Origin: Chthoniobacterales bacterium | GTDB lineage: Bacteria > Verrucomicrobiota > Verrucomicrobiia > Chthoniobacterales > UBA10450 | Assembly (NCBI GenBank): GCA_035274845.1 | Contig: DATENU010000007.1 | Coordinates: 103,120-167,119, forward strand | Length of the DNA: 64,000 nucleotides | Direction: 5' to 3' | Part shown: in pieces, positions 9,001-19,500 of the stretch | Position numbering within the stretch: position 1 is the stretch's first letter | Layout of the letters: each line of letters opens with the position of its first letter | Translations under genes and position numbers: made by a program | Notes under the pieces: model-generated | Told to the model about the DNA's origin: nothing | Databases searched by the model: none | Seen by the model: the letters and a program-made list of their open reading frames with translations, nothing else

Positions 9001-11241
9001 CTTAGTCCCATAGCGGGCCGGCGGGCATGGACTGGTAACTCAAACGGTTATGTCTATTCGACCTTGAGTGTATCGAATATTGGGGGGTCCTTCCGCTTAC
9101 GCTTCCGCCTGGCCACCGACTGCAGCGTAGCAGGCGACGGGTGGAGGATTGACACGATCTACCTAACATATTTCGGCGAATGCCATACCCCCACCCCGAC
9201 GCCAACGTCCACGCCAACACCCAGTTCCACACCGGTCCCGCCCACTCCTACGCCCACACCGTTCTGTGTTCTTGATACGTGGTCAGCCACCACTACTACG
9301 GGCGCGCCCTCTCCTCGATTCTCCCACACCGCCGTCTGGACGGGCAACGAGATGATCGTGTGGGGCGGCCTGGTGAGCGCCGGGCCAGTTTTCACCAACA
9401 CGGGCGGGAAATACAATCCGGTCACAGACAGCTGGACGGCCACCAGCACCGCCAACGCACCCTCGGCCCGCGGCGGCCACACGGCGGTATGGACCGGCAC
9501 AGAAATGATTATCTGGGGTGGACCAACGGGCGCGATACCTGGCGGCCGCTACAATCCGAGCACCAATACGTGGACAGCTACGAGTCTTACCAATGCCCCG
9601 GCGTCCCGGGACGGACACACGGCCATTTGGACTGGGAGCGAAATGATCGTGTGGGGTGGATTTGCAACTGGCGGCGCGAAATACAACCCCAGCACGGATA
9701 CCTGGACACCGACGAGTACTGTCAATGCTCCCACTGACCGACACGATCATATTGCCGTCTGGACCGGCACGGAAATGATCATCTGGGGCGGCAGTACGGG
9801 TGGCGGCGCCCCTGCCGGTGCCGGCGCGAAGTACAATCCCAGCACCGACACCTGGACGCTCATGAGTACCGTCAATGCTCCCGCTGACCGGACCGCTCAG
9901 ACTGGGGTCTGGACCGGCAGTGAGATGATCGTCTGGGGTGGCTCGCTTCCGGACAGCACCGGTGGGAGGTACAATCCCATGACGGATAGCTGGACCCCAA
10001 CCAGTATTACCAATGCCCCTGCCCCCCGATATGGGCACAGCGCGGTCTGGACCGGCCTGGAAATGATCGTCTGGGGCGGCGCTCCCTCGAGCGGCTCTGG
10101 CTGTCTTTTCACTGATGGAGGAAGATACAATCCTACCCTCGATAACTGGACTCCCATCCAGACGACGGGCGCGCCCCAGGGCCGAAACGACCAGACCGAG
10201 GTCTGGACCGGTCATCAAATGATAGTCTGGGGTGGAAGTTACGGTGATGTTCCTTGCCCGGATTCCTACGGGCCGTCCTTACCCAACTTTTGGAATACCG
10301 GCGGGAAATATTGCGCACAGGCGGGACCAACACCCCCAGCGACTCCTACTCCCACTCCGACAGCAACGCCCACCGCGACACCTCCAGCGAGTCCTACTCC
10401 CACTGCGACGATCGCTCCCACGCCAACGCCCTCCCCCACTCCCCCAGCGAGTCCAACTAAGGCGCTCAACCTCTCGACGCGGATGCAGGTGCAGACCGGG
10501 AACAACGTCGGCATCGGCGGTTTCATTATCACTGGCAATGCGCCTAAGAATGTCGTGGTCCGCGGCATCGGGCCATCTCTCGCCGCGTTCGGAATAAGCG
10601 ATTCGCTCTCCGACCCAACCCTGGAGCTGCGCGACAGCAATGGTGGAGTGATCAAGCTAAACGACGATTGGATGGATAACGCTGCGGACGCGGCGCAGCT
10701 TACTGCTCTGGGCCTCGCGCCCTCGAACTCAAAAGAGTCAGGAATTGTGGCGACGCTTCAGCCCGGCGCCGCTTATACCGCTGTCCTGGCCGGCAAGAAC
10801 CAGGGTGTCGGAGTAGGTCTGGTCGAGATCTACGATGTCAGCCAGGGATCTGATTCGCAATTGGCCAACATCAGCACTCGTAGCTTTGTCCTCACCGGCA
10901 GCAACGTCACGATCGCCGGCTTTATCCTGGGAGGGAACAACAACACGGGAATCGTGGTGCGCGGGCTCGGGCCATCGCTGGCTCAGTTCGGCCTCAACCC
11001 AGTCCTCACCGATCCCACCCTCGAGTTGCACGACGCCAACGGCGCGACCCTGGTTTCTAACGACAATTGGGCGGACGATCCCACGTCGGCTGCTCAGCTA
11101 ATCGCTCTCGGCCTTGCGCCTCAGAACGTGAAAGAGGCGGCGATTGTCGCCTCGCTGCCGCCGGACGCTTTCACCGCTATTCTCGCCGGAGTTAACGGCG
11201 GGACCGGCATCGGCCTGGTCGAAATCTACAACGTCCACTAG
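6028..11241 (+). CDS. Giant secreted delta-60 / MAM-like / kelch protein with shared A/B tail
   Basis: The product is 1737 residues from the ATG at 6028. That start gives a signal peptide lacking a basic N-region. The in-frame codons before it read LNLKAGLLLTSAA and look like the missing half, so a non-ATG start (CTG at 5989 or 5995) is likely. Domains in order: 14 delta-60 repeats (about 15-710), a fibronectin-III-like domain (720-808), a Thr-Pro linker, a Cys-rich MAM/cleaved-adhesin-like jelly roll (about 861-1050), a Thr-Pro linker, and seven kelch-like repeats (1080-1430; each with HTAVWTG and EMIVWGG and a GGRYNP turn). Seven repeats would close one propeller. A last Thr-Pro linker leads to modules A (1477-1607) and B (1610-1737). 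The protein is likely extracellular and ligand-binding. No enzyme motif is visible, and the missing galactose-oxidase type residues argue against oxidase activity. Confidence 0.9.
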   Translation: MLLAASVAMVRGQSALDGFDPNANSGVHVIIEQPDGKTLISGDFTTLSPNGGIPVTRNRIARLNPDGTLDTAFDPNANDSVNAMFLQPDGKILIGGYFTQVGGQQRNGVARLNPDGSLDPVFNPNARGAVFTFAVQADGKILVGGSFAGANSIGGQTRNRIARLDPVTGLADSFDPNANQEVDVIAVQADGKILVGGHFSMVFGANSIGGQTRNYLARLDPTTGLADSFNPNPSSDIWALVVQPDGKILVGGQFFGLGSIPRGHLVRLDPTTGLPDNFDPHPNGNVHSILLAADGTVIATGAFTSIGGQTRGRVARLNASTGLVADSFDPNIPALVNSAAEQADGKVLVGGLFSSVGGLPRNSIARLERDGRPDRTLKLSIAGTDVSATAVQRDGKIVIGGSFATILGMARNNVARLNSDGTLDPTFNPNADGNVLSLAVQADGKVLVGGTFANIGGQTRSRFARLDPATGQADSFDANANDSVQAIVVQADGGILAGGAFTGIGGTLRNHIARLDPVTGLADSFDPNANDTVFSIAVQPDGKVLAGGAFHGANSIGGAMRNHIARLDPVTGLADSFDPNASDDVFSLALQPGGKILIGGAFTNIGGQTRNYLARLEASSGLADSFNPNANDVIQSIALQADGKVFASGSFTSIGGQMRNHIARLEGSFGLADSFDPNANDVVHSLALLGDGKLLATGQFNMIGGQDRDGFARLTNSTAALQEISVTRTTISWTQTGSSPQFTRVTFESSTDGTNYTFLGNGTEAGNNWILTGLNLSGGQTLSIRARGYYRSGRDNGSQSTMEFVRRGPVEEPTPTPTPTATPIPTPPPTPTATLPPTPSPTVTPTPTAGPPLTPTPTPVNGCTQIVYREYFDNVAPPALPPGWSTSSTAGPASCEPAGTCAAATDWVTTGIGFDSYPNAAFHDELGCVTDSMLVSPPLSGAHQLTFRHSYDLEGGFDGAVLEISINGGPFVDAFQACGGCGYNGTISNDFLSPIAGRRAWTGNSNGYVYSTLSVSNIGGSFRLRFRLATDCSVAGDGWRIDTIYLTYFGECHTPTPTPTSTPTPSSTPVPPTPTPTPFCVLDTWSATTTTGAPSPRFSHTAVWTGNEMIVWGGLVSAGPVFTNTGGKYNPVTDSWTATSTANAPSARGGHTAVWTGTEMIIWGGPTGAIPGGRYNPSTNTWTATSLTNAPASRDGHTAIWTGSEMIVWGGFATGGAKYNPSTDTWTPTSTVNAPTDRHDHIAVWTGTEMIIWGGSTGGGAPAGAGAKYNPSTDTWTLMSTVNAPADRTAQTGVWTGSEMIVWGGSLPDSTGGRYNPMTDSWTPTSITNAPAPRYGHSAVWTGLEMIVWGGAPSSGSGCLFTDGGRYNPTLDNWTPIQTTGAPQGRNDQTEVWTGHQMIVWGGSYGDVPCPDSYGPSLPNFWNTGGKYCAQAGPTPPATPTPTPTATPTATPPASPTPTATIAPTPTPSPTPPASPTKALNLSTRMQVQTGNNVGIGGFIITGNAPKNVVVRGIGPSLAAFGISDSLSDPTLELRDSNGGVIKLNDDWMDNAADAAQLTALGLAPSNSKESGIVATLQPGAAYTAVLAGKNQGVGVGLVEIYDVSQGSDSQLANISTRSFVLTGSNVTIAGFILGGNNNTGIVVRGLGPSLAQFGLNPVLTDPTLELHDANGATLVSNDNWADDPTSAAQLIALGLAPQNVKEAAIVASLPPDAFTAILAGVNGGTGIGLVEIYNVH

Positions 11242-11259
11242 CCCCGATGGCATTCGGGG
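11242..11259 (+). terminator. Short hairpin directly after the stop codon
   Basis: CCCCGA and TCGGGG pair across a six-base loop immediately after the TAG of the kelch/delta-60 gene. No U-tract follows, so this is at best a weak intrinsic terminator. Downstream, bases 11268-11292 hold short direct repeats of the type CGAAACT/CGAAATT. Confidence 0.4.
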
Positions 11260-11355
11260 AAATCCGAAGCTCGAAACTCGAAATTCGAAACAAAGATCAA
11301 ATTTCGAAAAGTTTTAAATCGGAAACAGACCCCACGACGTTTTTACGCTTTCTTC

Positions 11356-11385
11356 TTGTCGATCGACGACCCAGCCGAGCATAAT
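11356..11385 (+). promoter_or_regulatory. Candidate promoter close to a start codon
   Basis: TTGTCG (11356-11361), an 18-base spacer, then CATAAT (11380-11385). The ATG codons of the HAF/delta-60 gene are at 11391 and 11397, so the transcript would have almost no leader. Similar geometry occurs before 19697 and 22072. Confidence 0.4.
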
Positions 11386-11390
11386 CGGCC

Positions 11391-14300
11391 ATGCGAATGC
11401 TCGCCAAGCTTTCTCGGGTTGTGGTCTGGAGCGCGATCGCAACGATCGCCGCGGCCGACACTCCGCAATATCAAATTTTCGACATCGGGGTTATTCAGGC
11501 GGGTGACACCGCTTCCCAGGGTTTTGGCGCGTCTCCGGGAGGTGTCGCGGTAGGGCGATCGGTCCGCAGCAACGCGAGTCAGGCCTTCAGCTGGACCGTC
11601 GGCGGCGGGCTCGTTGGGTTGCCAAATCTCGCCGGGCGCAACCACGCGGTTTCGAACGACGCGAACGACAACGGGATCGTGGTGGGCACGGCGGCAACGA
11701 CTCTCTTCGGCTCGAGCCGTTTGCCGGTGATCTGGAACAACGGCGTCGTTTCGCAGCTTCCTCTTCCCGCCGGCGAAACTCTCGGCGACGCCAACGGCGT
11801 GAACGCCTCAGGCATCGCGGTCGGTTCGGTCGACGCCGGAAGCTTTCAGCAAGCTGTGATTTATGACGGCGCCACCGCCACCGTGATCACCCAGACGACG
11901 GCGACTGGTTGCTTCTTTCTCACCGCCTTCGGCATCAACGATTCCGGCCGGATCGTCGGCCAGGGGATCGATCCCAACAACGCCGCGCGAAACGTTGGGA
12001 TCGTGTACGACATGGGGAACGCATCCGCGTTCGAAGTCGGCGCGTTGCCGGGCGCCAATGGAGCGCTCGCCTTCGCGGTTGGGAACGGCGGCCACGTCGT
12101 CGGCTCGAGCATGATGAACCAGGGCTCCGGCCTGCCTTTCATCTGGTCGACGGGCACGGGAATGGTGGCGATCCCTCTGGCCGCTGGAACCACCCAGGGG
12201 TCGGCGCGAGGAGTAAACACAGCAGGCTGGGTAGTCGGCCAGGATTCCTCAGCCTTCTCGATTCCCTTCCTCTGGGATGGAACTACAACCTATCGGCTCG
12301 CCGACCTGCTCCCGGCCGGTTCGGGTTGGGACCTGGACATGAACACTTCGTCCTCGGCGCTCGGGATCAGTGACAGTGGCGTGATCGTCGGAACCGGCGT
12401 CCACAACGGCGAGACTCACGCCTATGCGATGGTGCCGGTGCAAGCGACACCGACTCCAAGTCCAACTCCAACGCCAAGTCCAACTCCGACGCCACCTCCG
12501 CCGACGCCGACACCATCCCCGACACCCACCCCGCCACTAACGCCCACACCGGGGCCGGAGGCCGATGTCGCTGTAAGTATCGCGGACTCCCCCGACCCCG
12601 TCACGGTTGGCCAGAACCTGACCTACACCATAACTGTAATGAACTTTGGTCGGGACGAATCGGCCTCTAACCAGATGAGCGATGCCTTGCCGACAAGCGT
12701 CAATTTTGTTTCTGTGACCACAAGTCAGGGTAGCTGCACCGGCACGCAGCAACAGGTCAGTTGCAACCTTGGCAGCCTCCTCCCCTTCAACAGCGCGACG
12801 GTGACGCTGGTGGTATCGCCCAGGCAGGCCGGACCGCTGGACAATGCAGTTTCGGCCTTCGGTTCCGGTCACGATCCCTCATCTGGAAACAACTACGCTA
12901 CGGCATCCACTACGGTCCTTCCCTCCGGGTCACCCACGCCACCTCTGGCTTTAGACGGTTTCGATCCGAACGCGAATGGCACCATCTACGCCGTCCTTTT
13001 CCAACCGGACGGGAAGATTCTTCTCGGTGGAGCGTTTTCCACCCTCTCGCCCAATGGCGGGCCGGCCGTAACGCGCAACAAGATTGCCCGGCTGAACCCA
13101 GACGGTTCGCTCGATTCGGCTTTCGACCCGAACGCGGATTTTCCGGTCCATGATTTCGCCGTGCAACCGGACGGCAAGATCCTGGTGGGCGGCGATTTCA
13201 CGACCATCGGCGGGCAGATGCGCCATAAGCTCGCGCGGCTCGATCCCACGACCGGCCAGGCCGATTCGTTCAACCCCAATCCGAATAGTTTTGTCTCGTC
13301 CATCGCGGTGCAAACCGACGGCAAGATCCTGGTGGGCGGTTTTTTCGACACCATCAGTGGCTTGACGCGCCATCACCTCGCCCGGCTCGACCCTGCTACT
13401 GGAATGGCTGACTCGTTCGACCCAAACGCGGACAATTATGTCTACGCTCTTGCCGTGCAGACAGACGGCAAAATTTTGGTGGCCGGAGGTTTCACCAGCG
13501 TTGGCGGACAGACGCGAAAATCGCTTGCCCGACTCGACCCGACGACCGGGGTCGCCGATTCGTTCAACCCGAACGCCAGCGGTGTTGTCAACGCGATCGC
13601 GGTGCAGGCCGACGGCCGGATTTTAGCGGGCGGCTATTTCATCAGCAACATCGGCGGACAGACGCGCCACTACATTGCCCGGCTCGATCCCACGACGGGC
13701 CTGGCCGACTCGTTCAACCCCGACGCGAATTCTTACGTCAATTCGGTCGCGGTCCAGGCCGACGGAAAGATCCTGGCCGGCGGTGCGTTTACCACCATCG
13801 GGGGACAGTCGCGCAACCGCATCGCCCGGCTGGATCCCGTAACCGGCTTGGCTGATTCGTTCAATCCCAACGCGTTCGGCCCGAGCCTGGACGCGCCGGT
13901 TGGAGAAACCCTGCCGTCCTGGGCACCCCCGGCGTCCGCTCCTCAAACCCCTCCCACCCCCGCGCCAACAGCGACGCCCTCCCCGGATGTTAATGCAATC
14001 GCGGTCCAGGCGGACGGCAAGATTCTGGTGGGCGGCGGTTTTACCGGCGTCGCGGCGAACGGCGGTGGGCCACTAACGCGCAATCGCATCGCCCGTTTGG
14101 AAATCGACGGCAGAGTCGACCGGACGCTCAATCTCAACCTGGTTGGGGGTGGTTCGGTTTATGGGACCGCTATCCAGCCGGACGGCAAAATCCTTCTCGG
14201 GGGTGACTTTACTTCCATCCTGGGCGTGGCGCGCAATAGAATGGCACGCCTGAACACGGATGGGACGGTCGACATGGGTTTCAACCCGAATGCGAACGCC

Positions 14301-16235
14301 GCCGTTTTCTCGATTGCACTGCAAGGAGATGGGAAGGTGTTGGTGGGCGGCCTTTTCACCAACATCGGCGGACAGGCTCGCAGTCGCATGGCCAGGCTCG
14401 ATCCTACGACCGGCCTGCCTGATTCGTTTGACCCGAACGCAAACCTCCAAGTCAACTCTGTGGCCGTGCAGGCGGATGGCAAAATCCTGGTCGGCGGCGA
14501 TTTCACCGTTATCGCCGGCCAAACGCGCAGCTATATCGTCCGGCTCGACCCCACCACCGGTTTGGCAGATTCGTTCGACCCACACTCGAACGGGGAGGTT
14601 GAATCGACTGTCCTCCAGGCAGACGGAAAAATCCTGGTCAGCGGCGTTTTCACCAACATCGGTGGGCAGGCACGCCGTTTCGTCGCGCGGCTCGATTCCA
14701 CCACTGCCCTGGCGGATTCGTTCAACCCGAATGCGAACGATTGGGTCTTCCCCCTCACGGTGCAGCCAGATGGCAAGGTTTTGGCGGGCGGCTTCTTCAC
14801 CGGAGTGAACGGCATCGGCGGACAGGCGCGCGACTTCATCGCGCGGCTCGATGCCACTACGGGCCTGGCCGATTCTTTCGACCCGAATGCGGACCATTAT
14901 GTCTTCGCGATCGCCACGCAGGCAGACGGCAAGATCCTGGCGGGAGGCCGTTTCACCAACATCGGCGGACAGAACCGCGGTTTGATCGCGCGGCTCGATG
15001 GCACGACAGGCCAGGCTGATTCGTTTGACCCGATCGCGGACGGGACAGTCCTGTCAATCGGGTTACAGGCGGATGGCAAGATTTTCACGGGCGGCGTTTT
15101 CACGACCATGAGCAATCAACCCCGCAACCGCTTCGCTCGTTTGAGCAACGACACGGCCGCGCTGCAACACCTCGGCGTAACGGAAACTACCGTTACCTGG
15201 GAGCGCGGGGGCTCCAGCCCGCAGTTCACGCGGGTTACCTTTGAGTATTCAGACGACAATATGAGTTACACTCCCCTGGGCAACGGCACCGCAGCGGGGA
15301 GCAACTGGAGCTTGACCGGCTTGACCTTCCCCGTCGGACAAAATTTCTATGTCCGCGCTCGCGGTTACTACCGCACTGGCTGGAATAATGGGTCGGAGAG
15401 CATCACCGAATCGGTGCGGAATGCTTTTATTGCCGGAACGCCAACTCCCGCGAAGGCCTTCAACCTTTCAACTCGGATGCGAGTCCAGACCGGCGACAAC
15501 GTCGGCATTGGCGGATTTATCATCACCGGCAACGCATCCAAGAACGTGGCCATCCGTGGGATCGGGCCATCTCTCAGCGCGTTCGGAATCACCGACGCGC
15601 TGCCAGACCCCACGCTGGAGCTGCGCGACAGCAATGGCGGACTCATCAAGGGAAACGATGATTGGCAGGATAATGCGGCGGACGCATCGCAGCTCACTTC
15701 TCTTGGCCTCGCGCCCCAGAACTCAAAGGAGTCGGGACTCGTGGCGACGCTTCAGCCCGGCTCGGCTTATACCGCTATCCTGGCCGGCAAGAACCAGGGT
15801 ACCGGAGTAGGTCTGGTCGAGATTTATGATGTTGGCCAGACGGCTGACTCGCAATTAGCCAACATCAGCACCCGCAGCTTTGTCACGACCGGCAACGACG
15901 TCACAATTGCCGGGTTTATCCTGGGAGGGAACAGTAGCACCGGCATCGTCTTGCGAGGTATTGGGCCGTCGCTGGCCCAGTTCGGCCTTAACCCTGTCCT
16001 GGCCGACCCCACCCTCGAGTTGCATGACGGCAATGGCGCGACCCTGGTTTCCAACGACAATTGGGCGGACGATCCCACGTCGGCCGCTCAGCTGATCGCC
16101 CTCGGCCTCGCGCCTCAGAACGCGAAGGAGGCGGCGATTGTTGCCTCGCTGCTGCCGGGCGCTTTCACGGCTATTCTCGCCGGAGTTAACGGCGGAACCG
16201 GCATCGGGCTGGTCGAAATTTACAACGTCCACTAG
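11391..16235 (+). CDS. Giant secreted HAF / DUF11 / delta-60 protein with shared A/B tail
   Basis: The product is 1614 residues. The ATG at 11397 is an equally good start and fits better with the near-leaderless promoter. A signal peptide (about 1-22) is followed by HAF-type repeats to about residue 350 (recurrent AxDxNDxGxVVG and GxNxxGxxVG motifs). A Thr-Pro linker leads to one DUF11 beta domain (390-510), 14 delta-60 repeats (520-1245) with a Pro-rich insertion between repeats 6 and 7, a fibronectin-III-like domain, and modules A (1352-1485) and B (1487-1614). The delta-60 array opens with ALDGFDPNANG, exactly as it does right after the signal peptide in the two upstream paralogues. HAF and DUF11 therefore look inserted between signal and array. 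It is an extracellular protein of unknown function. Confidence 0.9.
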   Translation: MRMLAKLSRVVVWSAIATIAAADTPQYQIFDIGVIQAGDTASQGFGASPGGVAVGRSVRSNASQAFSWTVGGGLVGLPNLAGRNHAVSNDANDNGIVVGTAATTLFGSSRLPVIWNNGVVSQLPLPAGETLGDANGVNASGIAVGSVDAGSFQQAVIYDGATATVITQTTATGCFFLTAFGINDSGRIVGQGIDPNNAARNVGIVYDMGNASAFEVGALPGANGALAFAVGNGGHVVGSSMMNQGSGLPFIWSTGTGMVAIPLAAGTTQGSARGVNTAGWVVGQDSSAFSIPFLWDGTTTYRLADLLPAGSGWDLDMNTSSSALGISDSGVIVGTGVHNGETHAYAMVPVQATPTPSPTPTPSPTPTPPPPTPTPSPTPTPPLTPTPGPEADVAVSIADSPDPVTVGQNLTYTITVMNFGRDESASNQMSDALPTSVNFVSVTTSQGSCTGTQQQVSCNLGSLLPFNSATVTLVVSPRQAGPLDNAVSAFGSGHDPSSGNNYATASTTVLPSGSPTPPLALDGFDPNANGTIYAVLFQPDGKILLGGAFSTLSPNGGPAVTRNKIARLNPDGSLDSAFDPNADFPVHDFAVQPDGKILVGGDFTTIGGQMRHKLARLDPTTGQADSFNPNPNSFVSSIAVQTDGKILVGGFFDTISGLTRHHLARLDPATGMADSFDPNADNYVYALAVQTDGKILVAGGFTSVGGQTRKSLARLDPTTGVADSFNPNASGVVNAIAVQADGRILAGGYFISNIGGQTRHYIARLDPTTGLADSFNPDANSYVNSVAVQADGKILAGGAFTTIGGQSRNRIARLDPVTGLADSFNPNAFGPSLDAPVGETLPSWAPPASAPQTPPTPAPTATPSPDVNAIAVQADGKILVGGGFTGVAANGGGPLTRNRIARLEIDGRVDRTLNLNLVGGGSVYGTAIQPDGKILLGGDFTSILGVARNRMARLNTDGTVDMGFNPNANAAVFSIALQGDGKVLVGGLFTNIGGQARSRMARLDPTTGLPDSFDPNANLQVNSVAVQADGKILVGGDFTVIAGQTRSYIVRLDPTTGLADSFDPHSNGEVESTVLQADGKILVSGVFTNIGGQARRFVARLDSTTALADSFNPNANDWVFPLTVQPDGKVLAGGFFTGVNGIGGQARDFIARLDATTGLADSFDPNADHYVFAIATQADGKILAGGRFTNIGGQNRGLIARLDGTTGQADSFDPIADGTVLSIGLQADGKIFTGGVFTTMSNQPRNRFARLSNDTAALQHLGVTETTVTWERGGSSPQFTRVTFEYSDDNMSYTPLGNGTAAGSNWSLTGLTFPVGQNFYVRARGYYRTGWNNGSESITESVRNAFIAGTPTPAKAFNLSTRMRVQTGDNVGIGGFIITGNASKNVAIRGIGPSLSAFGITDALPDPTLELRDSNGGLIKGNDDWQDNAADASQLTSLGLAPQNSKESGLVATLQPGSAYTAILAGKNQGTGVGLVEIYDVGQTADSQLANISTRSFVTTGNDVTIAGFILGGNSSTGIVLRGIGPSLAQFGLNPVLADPTLELHDGNGATLVSNDNWADDPTSAAQLIALGLAPQNAKEAAIVASLLPGAFTAILAGVNGGTGIGLVEIYNVH

Positions 16236-16276
16236 CCCTCTCCGGCAGCAATTCGAGGGCCCGGGATTTCGGAACG

Positions 16277-16416
16277 GCGGATTACGCGGATTTCACGGAT
16301 GGGGAGCGCCGATCAACGCTTTCCTTTTAGAGCGGTGTTCGGATTTCCGCGCTCTTCCCATTACTCCAATACTCCACCACTCCATTACTCCGTCCGCTGA
16401 AATCCGCGTAATCCGC
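16277..16416. repeat. Perfect 19-bp inverted repeat around CCATTACTCC repeats
   Basis: Arms at 16277-16295 and 16398-16416 are perfect reverse complements (GCGGATTACGCGGATTTCA and its complement). They belong to the ACCGCGGAT family. The loop contains an imperfect tandem repeat of CCATTACTCC/CCAATACTCC/CCACCACTCC at about 16358-16392. It lies in the 300-base gap between two secreted-protein genes and contains no gene I can support. Confidence 0.8.
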
Positions 16417-16535
16417 GGTCCAATGCTCCCCGGTTCCCGTTACCATCAATATGCATCCAGCGTGAATTGTAACTCCGTTGAATTATGGGAGACTGTTTGC
16501 GGTCGCCGGGGCGGCGGCCGGCAATTTTTAAAAAA

Positions 16536-19500
16536 ATGAAACGATCTTTTTGGAAAATCTGGATTTGTTCGCTGTTCAGCCTTGGGGCGCTGATTTATTG
16601 GGCTCACGCAAAAAGCGGAGGGGCGATCGACGCGCCCGAACAGTCCCAAAGCGTTCCGACCTTCGCCGGCAACCCGCAACACACTTCAATCTACCAACCT
16701 GCGGCTCAGAATTTGAATCGCATCATTTGGTCGACGGACATCGATTTTCATAATTCCTTCACCGGCGCTCATTATTCGCCGCCCCTGATCACGGCCGCGA
16801 ACACGGTGCTGGTCCCGATCAAGACGGCTACGGATGGCTTTCAGATAACTGCTTTTACGTCGAGCGGCGCCTCGATCTACACGGTCACCACCGATTACGT
16901 GTTGCCCACACACGGCTGGATCCCCACTTACAACCCGGTCGTCACCACCGGCTCGTTCGGCACGCGCCTCTACTACGCCGGTCGCGGCGGAACAATTTAT
17001 CACATCGATAATCCCGATTCCGCGGCGCACGGTCCTGCCGTCCAGGAAGTTTTTTACACGACGCTGGCCAACTACCAGGCCAACGCGGCGGCCTATAATG
17101 CCGCGATCTTTGTCAATACACCCATCACGGCCGACAGCAGCGGCAACATCTTTTTCGGATTCAGAGTGCAGGGGACTGCGCCCGCGCCCATCAGCTCGAC
17201 TCAAAGCGGATTTGCCCGCATCGATCCGAACGGAAACGGCACCTATGTTTTAACGGGAGCAACCATCAATAACAGCGCCTTCAACCGCGATAACCATAAC
17301 TCAGCCCCTGCCCTCAGTAACGATGAAACGACTCTCTATGTGGTCGTGAAACAATCGAGCACCGGCGCCGGATATCTCGTAGGCCTGAATTCCACTACTC
17401 TCGCCACGAAGTACCAAGTGCATTTACGAGACCCTCGGGATGGTGGCGAAGCCGGAATTACCGACGACAGCACCTCCTCCGCCACCGTGGGCCCGGATGG
17501 CGACGTCTTCTTCGGGCTCTTCGGCACTCCCGGCGACGGTTCCCGGGGATTCCTACTCCATTTCACCGGCGATCTCGCGACGGAAAAGCCGCCGGGCGCA
17601 TTTGGCTGGGATTATACCTGCGCCATTGTGCCTTCGAGCATGGTTCCCTCCTATCAAGGCACCTCGTCCTATCTGATTTTTGCCAAGTATAATAACTACG
17701 CTTTTGACGATGGCGACGGCGTCAACCGGATCGCGCTCCTCGATCCCAACGACACCCAGCTCGACTTTCACCCGTCCGCTTTCGGTCTGGTCGAGATGCG
17801 TGAAGTGCTCACGGTGACCGGTCCGACTCCGGATCCCGGCGCGCTTTCAACCCAGTTCCCCTATGCGGTGCGCGAGTGGTGCATCAACACCGCCGCGGTC
17901 AATCCAGCCACGAACAGCATCTTCACTCCGAGTGAAGACGGTTACATTTACCGGTGGGACCTTGCGACCAATTCACTTTCCCAAGGGCTTAAACTCACGC
18001 AGGGGATCGGAGAGCCGTACGTGCCCACGGTCATTGGTCCCGGTGGAATTATCTATACGCTCAACGGCGGCACCATGTTTGCGCTGGGCAACGTGAATGG
18101 AGTCGGCGTGGTAGTCACCTCCAGCATGCCTGATGTTCGGACCGTCGTTGTCGGGCAATCGCTCACCTTTACTGCTACCGTAACGAACACGGGGACGCCC
18201 GGACCCACTCCTACCGGAAGCGTCACTTTTCAAGACCTGACGTATCAAGGGACTACTGCGGTGACGACCACCCTCGGCACCGTTTCGCTCAGCGGAGGAC
18301 AGGCGGCCATTACCACTTCCAGTCTTACTGCGGGCAGCGGGTTCCTCGGAAATCACCTGATCACCGCTACCTATAACGGAGACGCTAATTTCAGCTCAGG
18401 AAGCGCGAGGTTAGTCCAAAAGGTTCATCCCAGCGCCTCGGCTACAAGCCTGACGTCGTCGCCGAATCCATCAAACGCCGGACAGAGCGTCACATTCACG
18501 GCAACCGTGACGCCGGTTCCCTCAGGATCTACCGCCCGAACCGGCATGGTCACGTTTCAAGAGGGCAACACTGTCCTAGCCCAGGTGCCCTTGAACGCAT
18601 CCGGAACCTGCTCCTTCAGCACGTCGTCTTTGAGCCCAGGCAGTCATTCGGTGACCGCCACTTACCAGTCGGACACCTTTTTCGCCTTGAGCACTGGTTC
18701 CACGGTGCAGCAAGTCGGGCCCGGCAGTTCGGCTACGCCTACACCGACCGCCACGGCAACCCCGGTTCCGACCACCACTCCGCAGCCCAGTACCACCCCG
18801 ACGCCTACGCCTTCGGGAACGCCCGGTCCCGCATCCCAGGCTGTCAACCTCTCGACCCGGATGCGGGTTTTGACCGGCAACAACGTGGGCATCGGCGGAT
18901 TCATCATCACCGGAACCGGGACCAAAAATGTGCTGATCCGCGCCGTCGGCCCTTCGCTCAGCCAGTTTGGTGTTCCCGATCCGCTGGCCGATCCCGTGCT
19001 CGAGCTGCATGGCCCTGGCGCTTTCGTGACGGTCAACAACGACAACTGGATGGACGACCCAGTCCAGCGGGCGCTGATCGAGGCGACCGGTCTCCAGCCG
19101 ACCAACAACGTTGAGTCGGCGATCTATGCCACGCTCGATCCCGGAGAGTACACGGCGATCATCAGTGGGAAGAACAACACCACCGGCGTCGGCCTGATCG
19201 AAGTTTACGATGTTGCCGCCGGCGACCCGTCGATGCTGGGTAACATCAGCACGCGCGCGTTCGTCAGCACTGGCAGCGACATTGTGATTGCCGGATTCAT
19301 TCTCGGAGGAACCAACACCGGTCCGGACAGGGTGGTGATCCGCGGCCTGGGCCCCAGCCTCACTGGATCGGGCATAAGCGATCCGCTGGCAAATCCGACT
19401 CTGGAGCTGCGGGACAGCAACGGAGCACTGCTCCTTGCGAACAACGACTGGCAGGATAATGCAGGTCAGGCTGCCGAGCTCATCGCTGCAGGTTTGGCGC

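Noticed and set aside
9283..10218. 311-residue minus-strand frame across the kelch repeats
   Set aside because: It mirrors the repetitive kelch code; no start signals and no family features.
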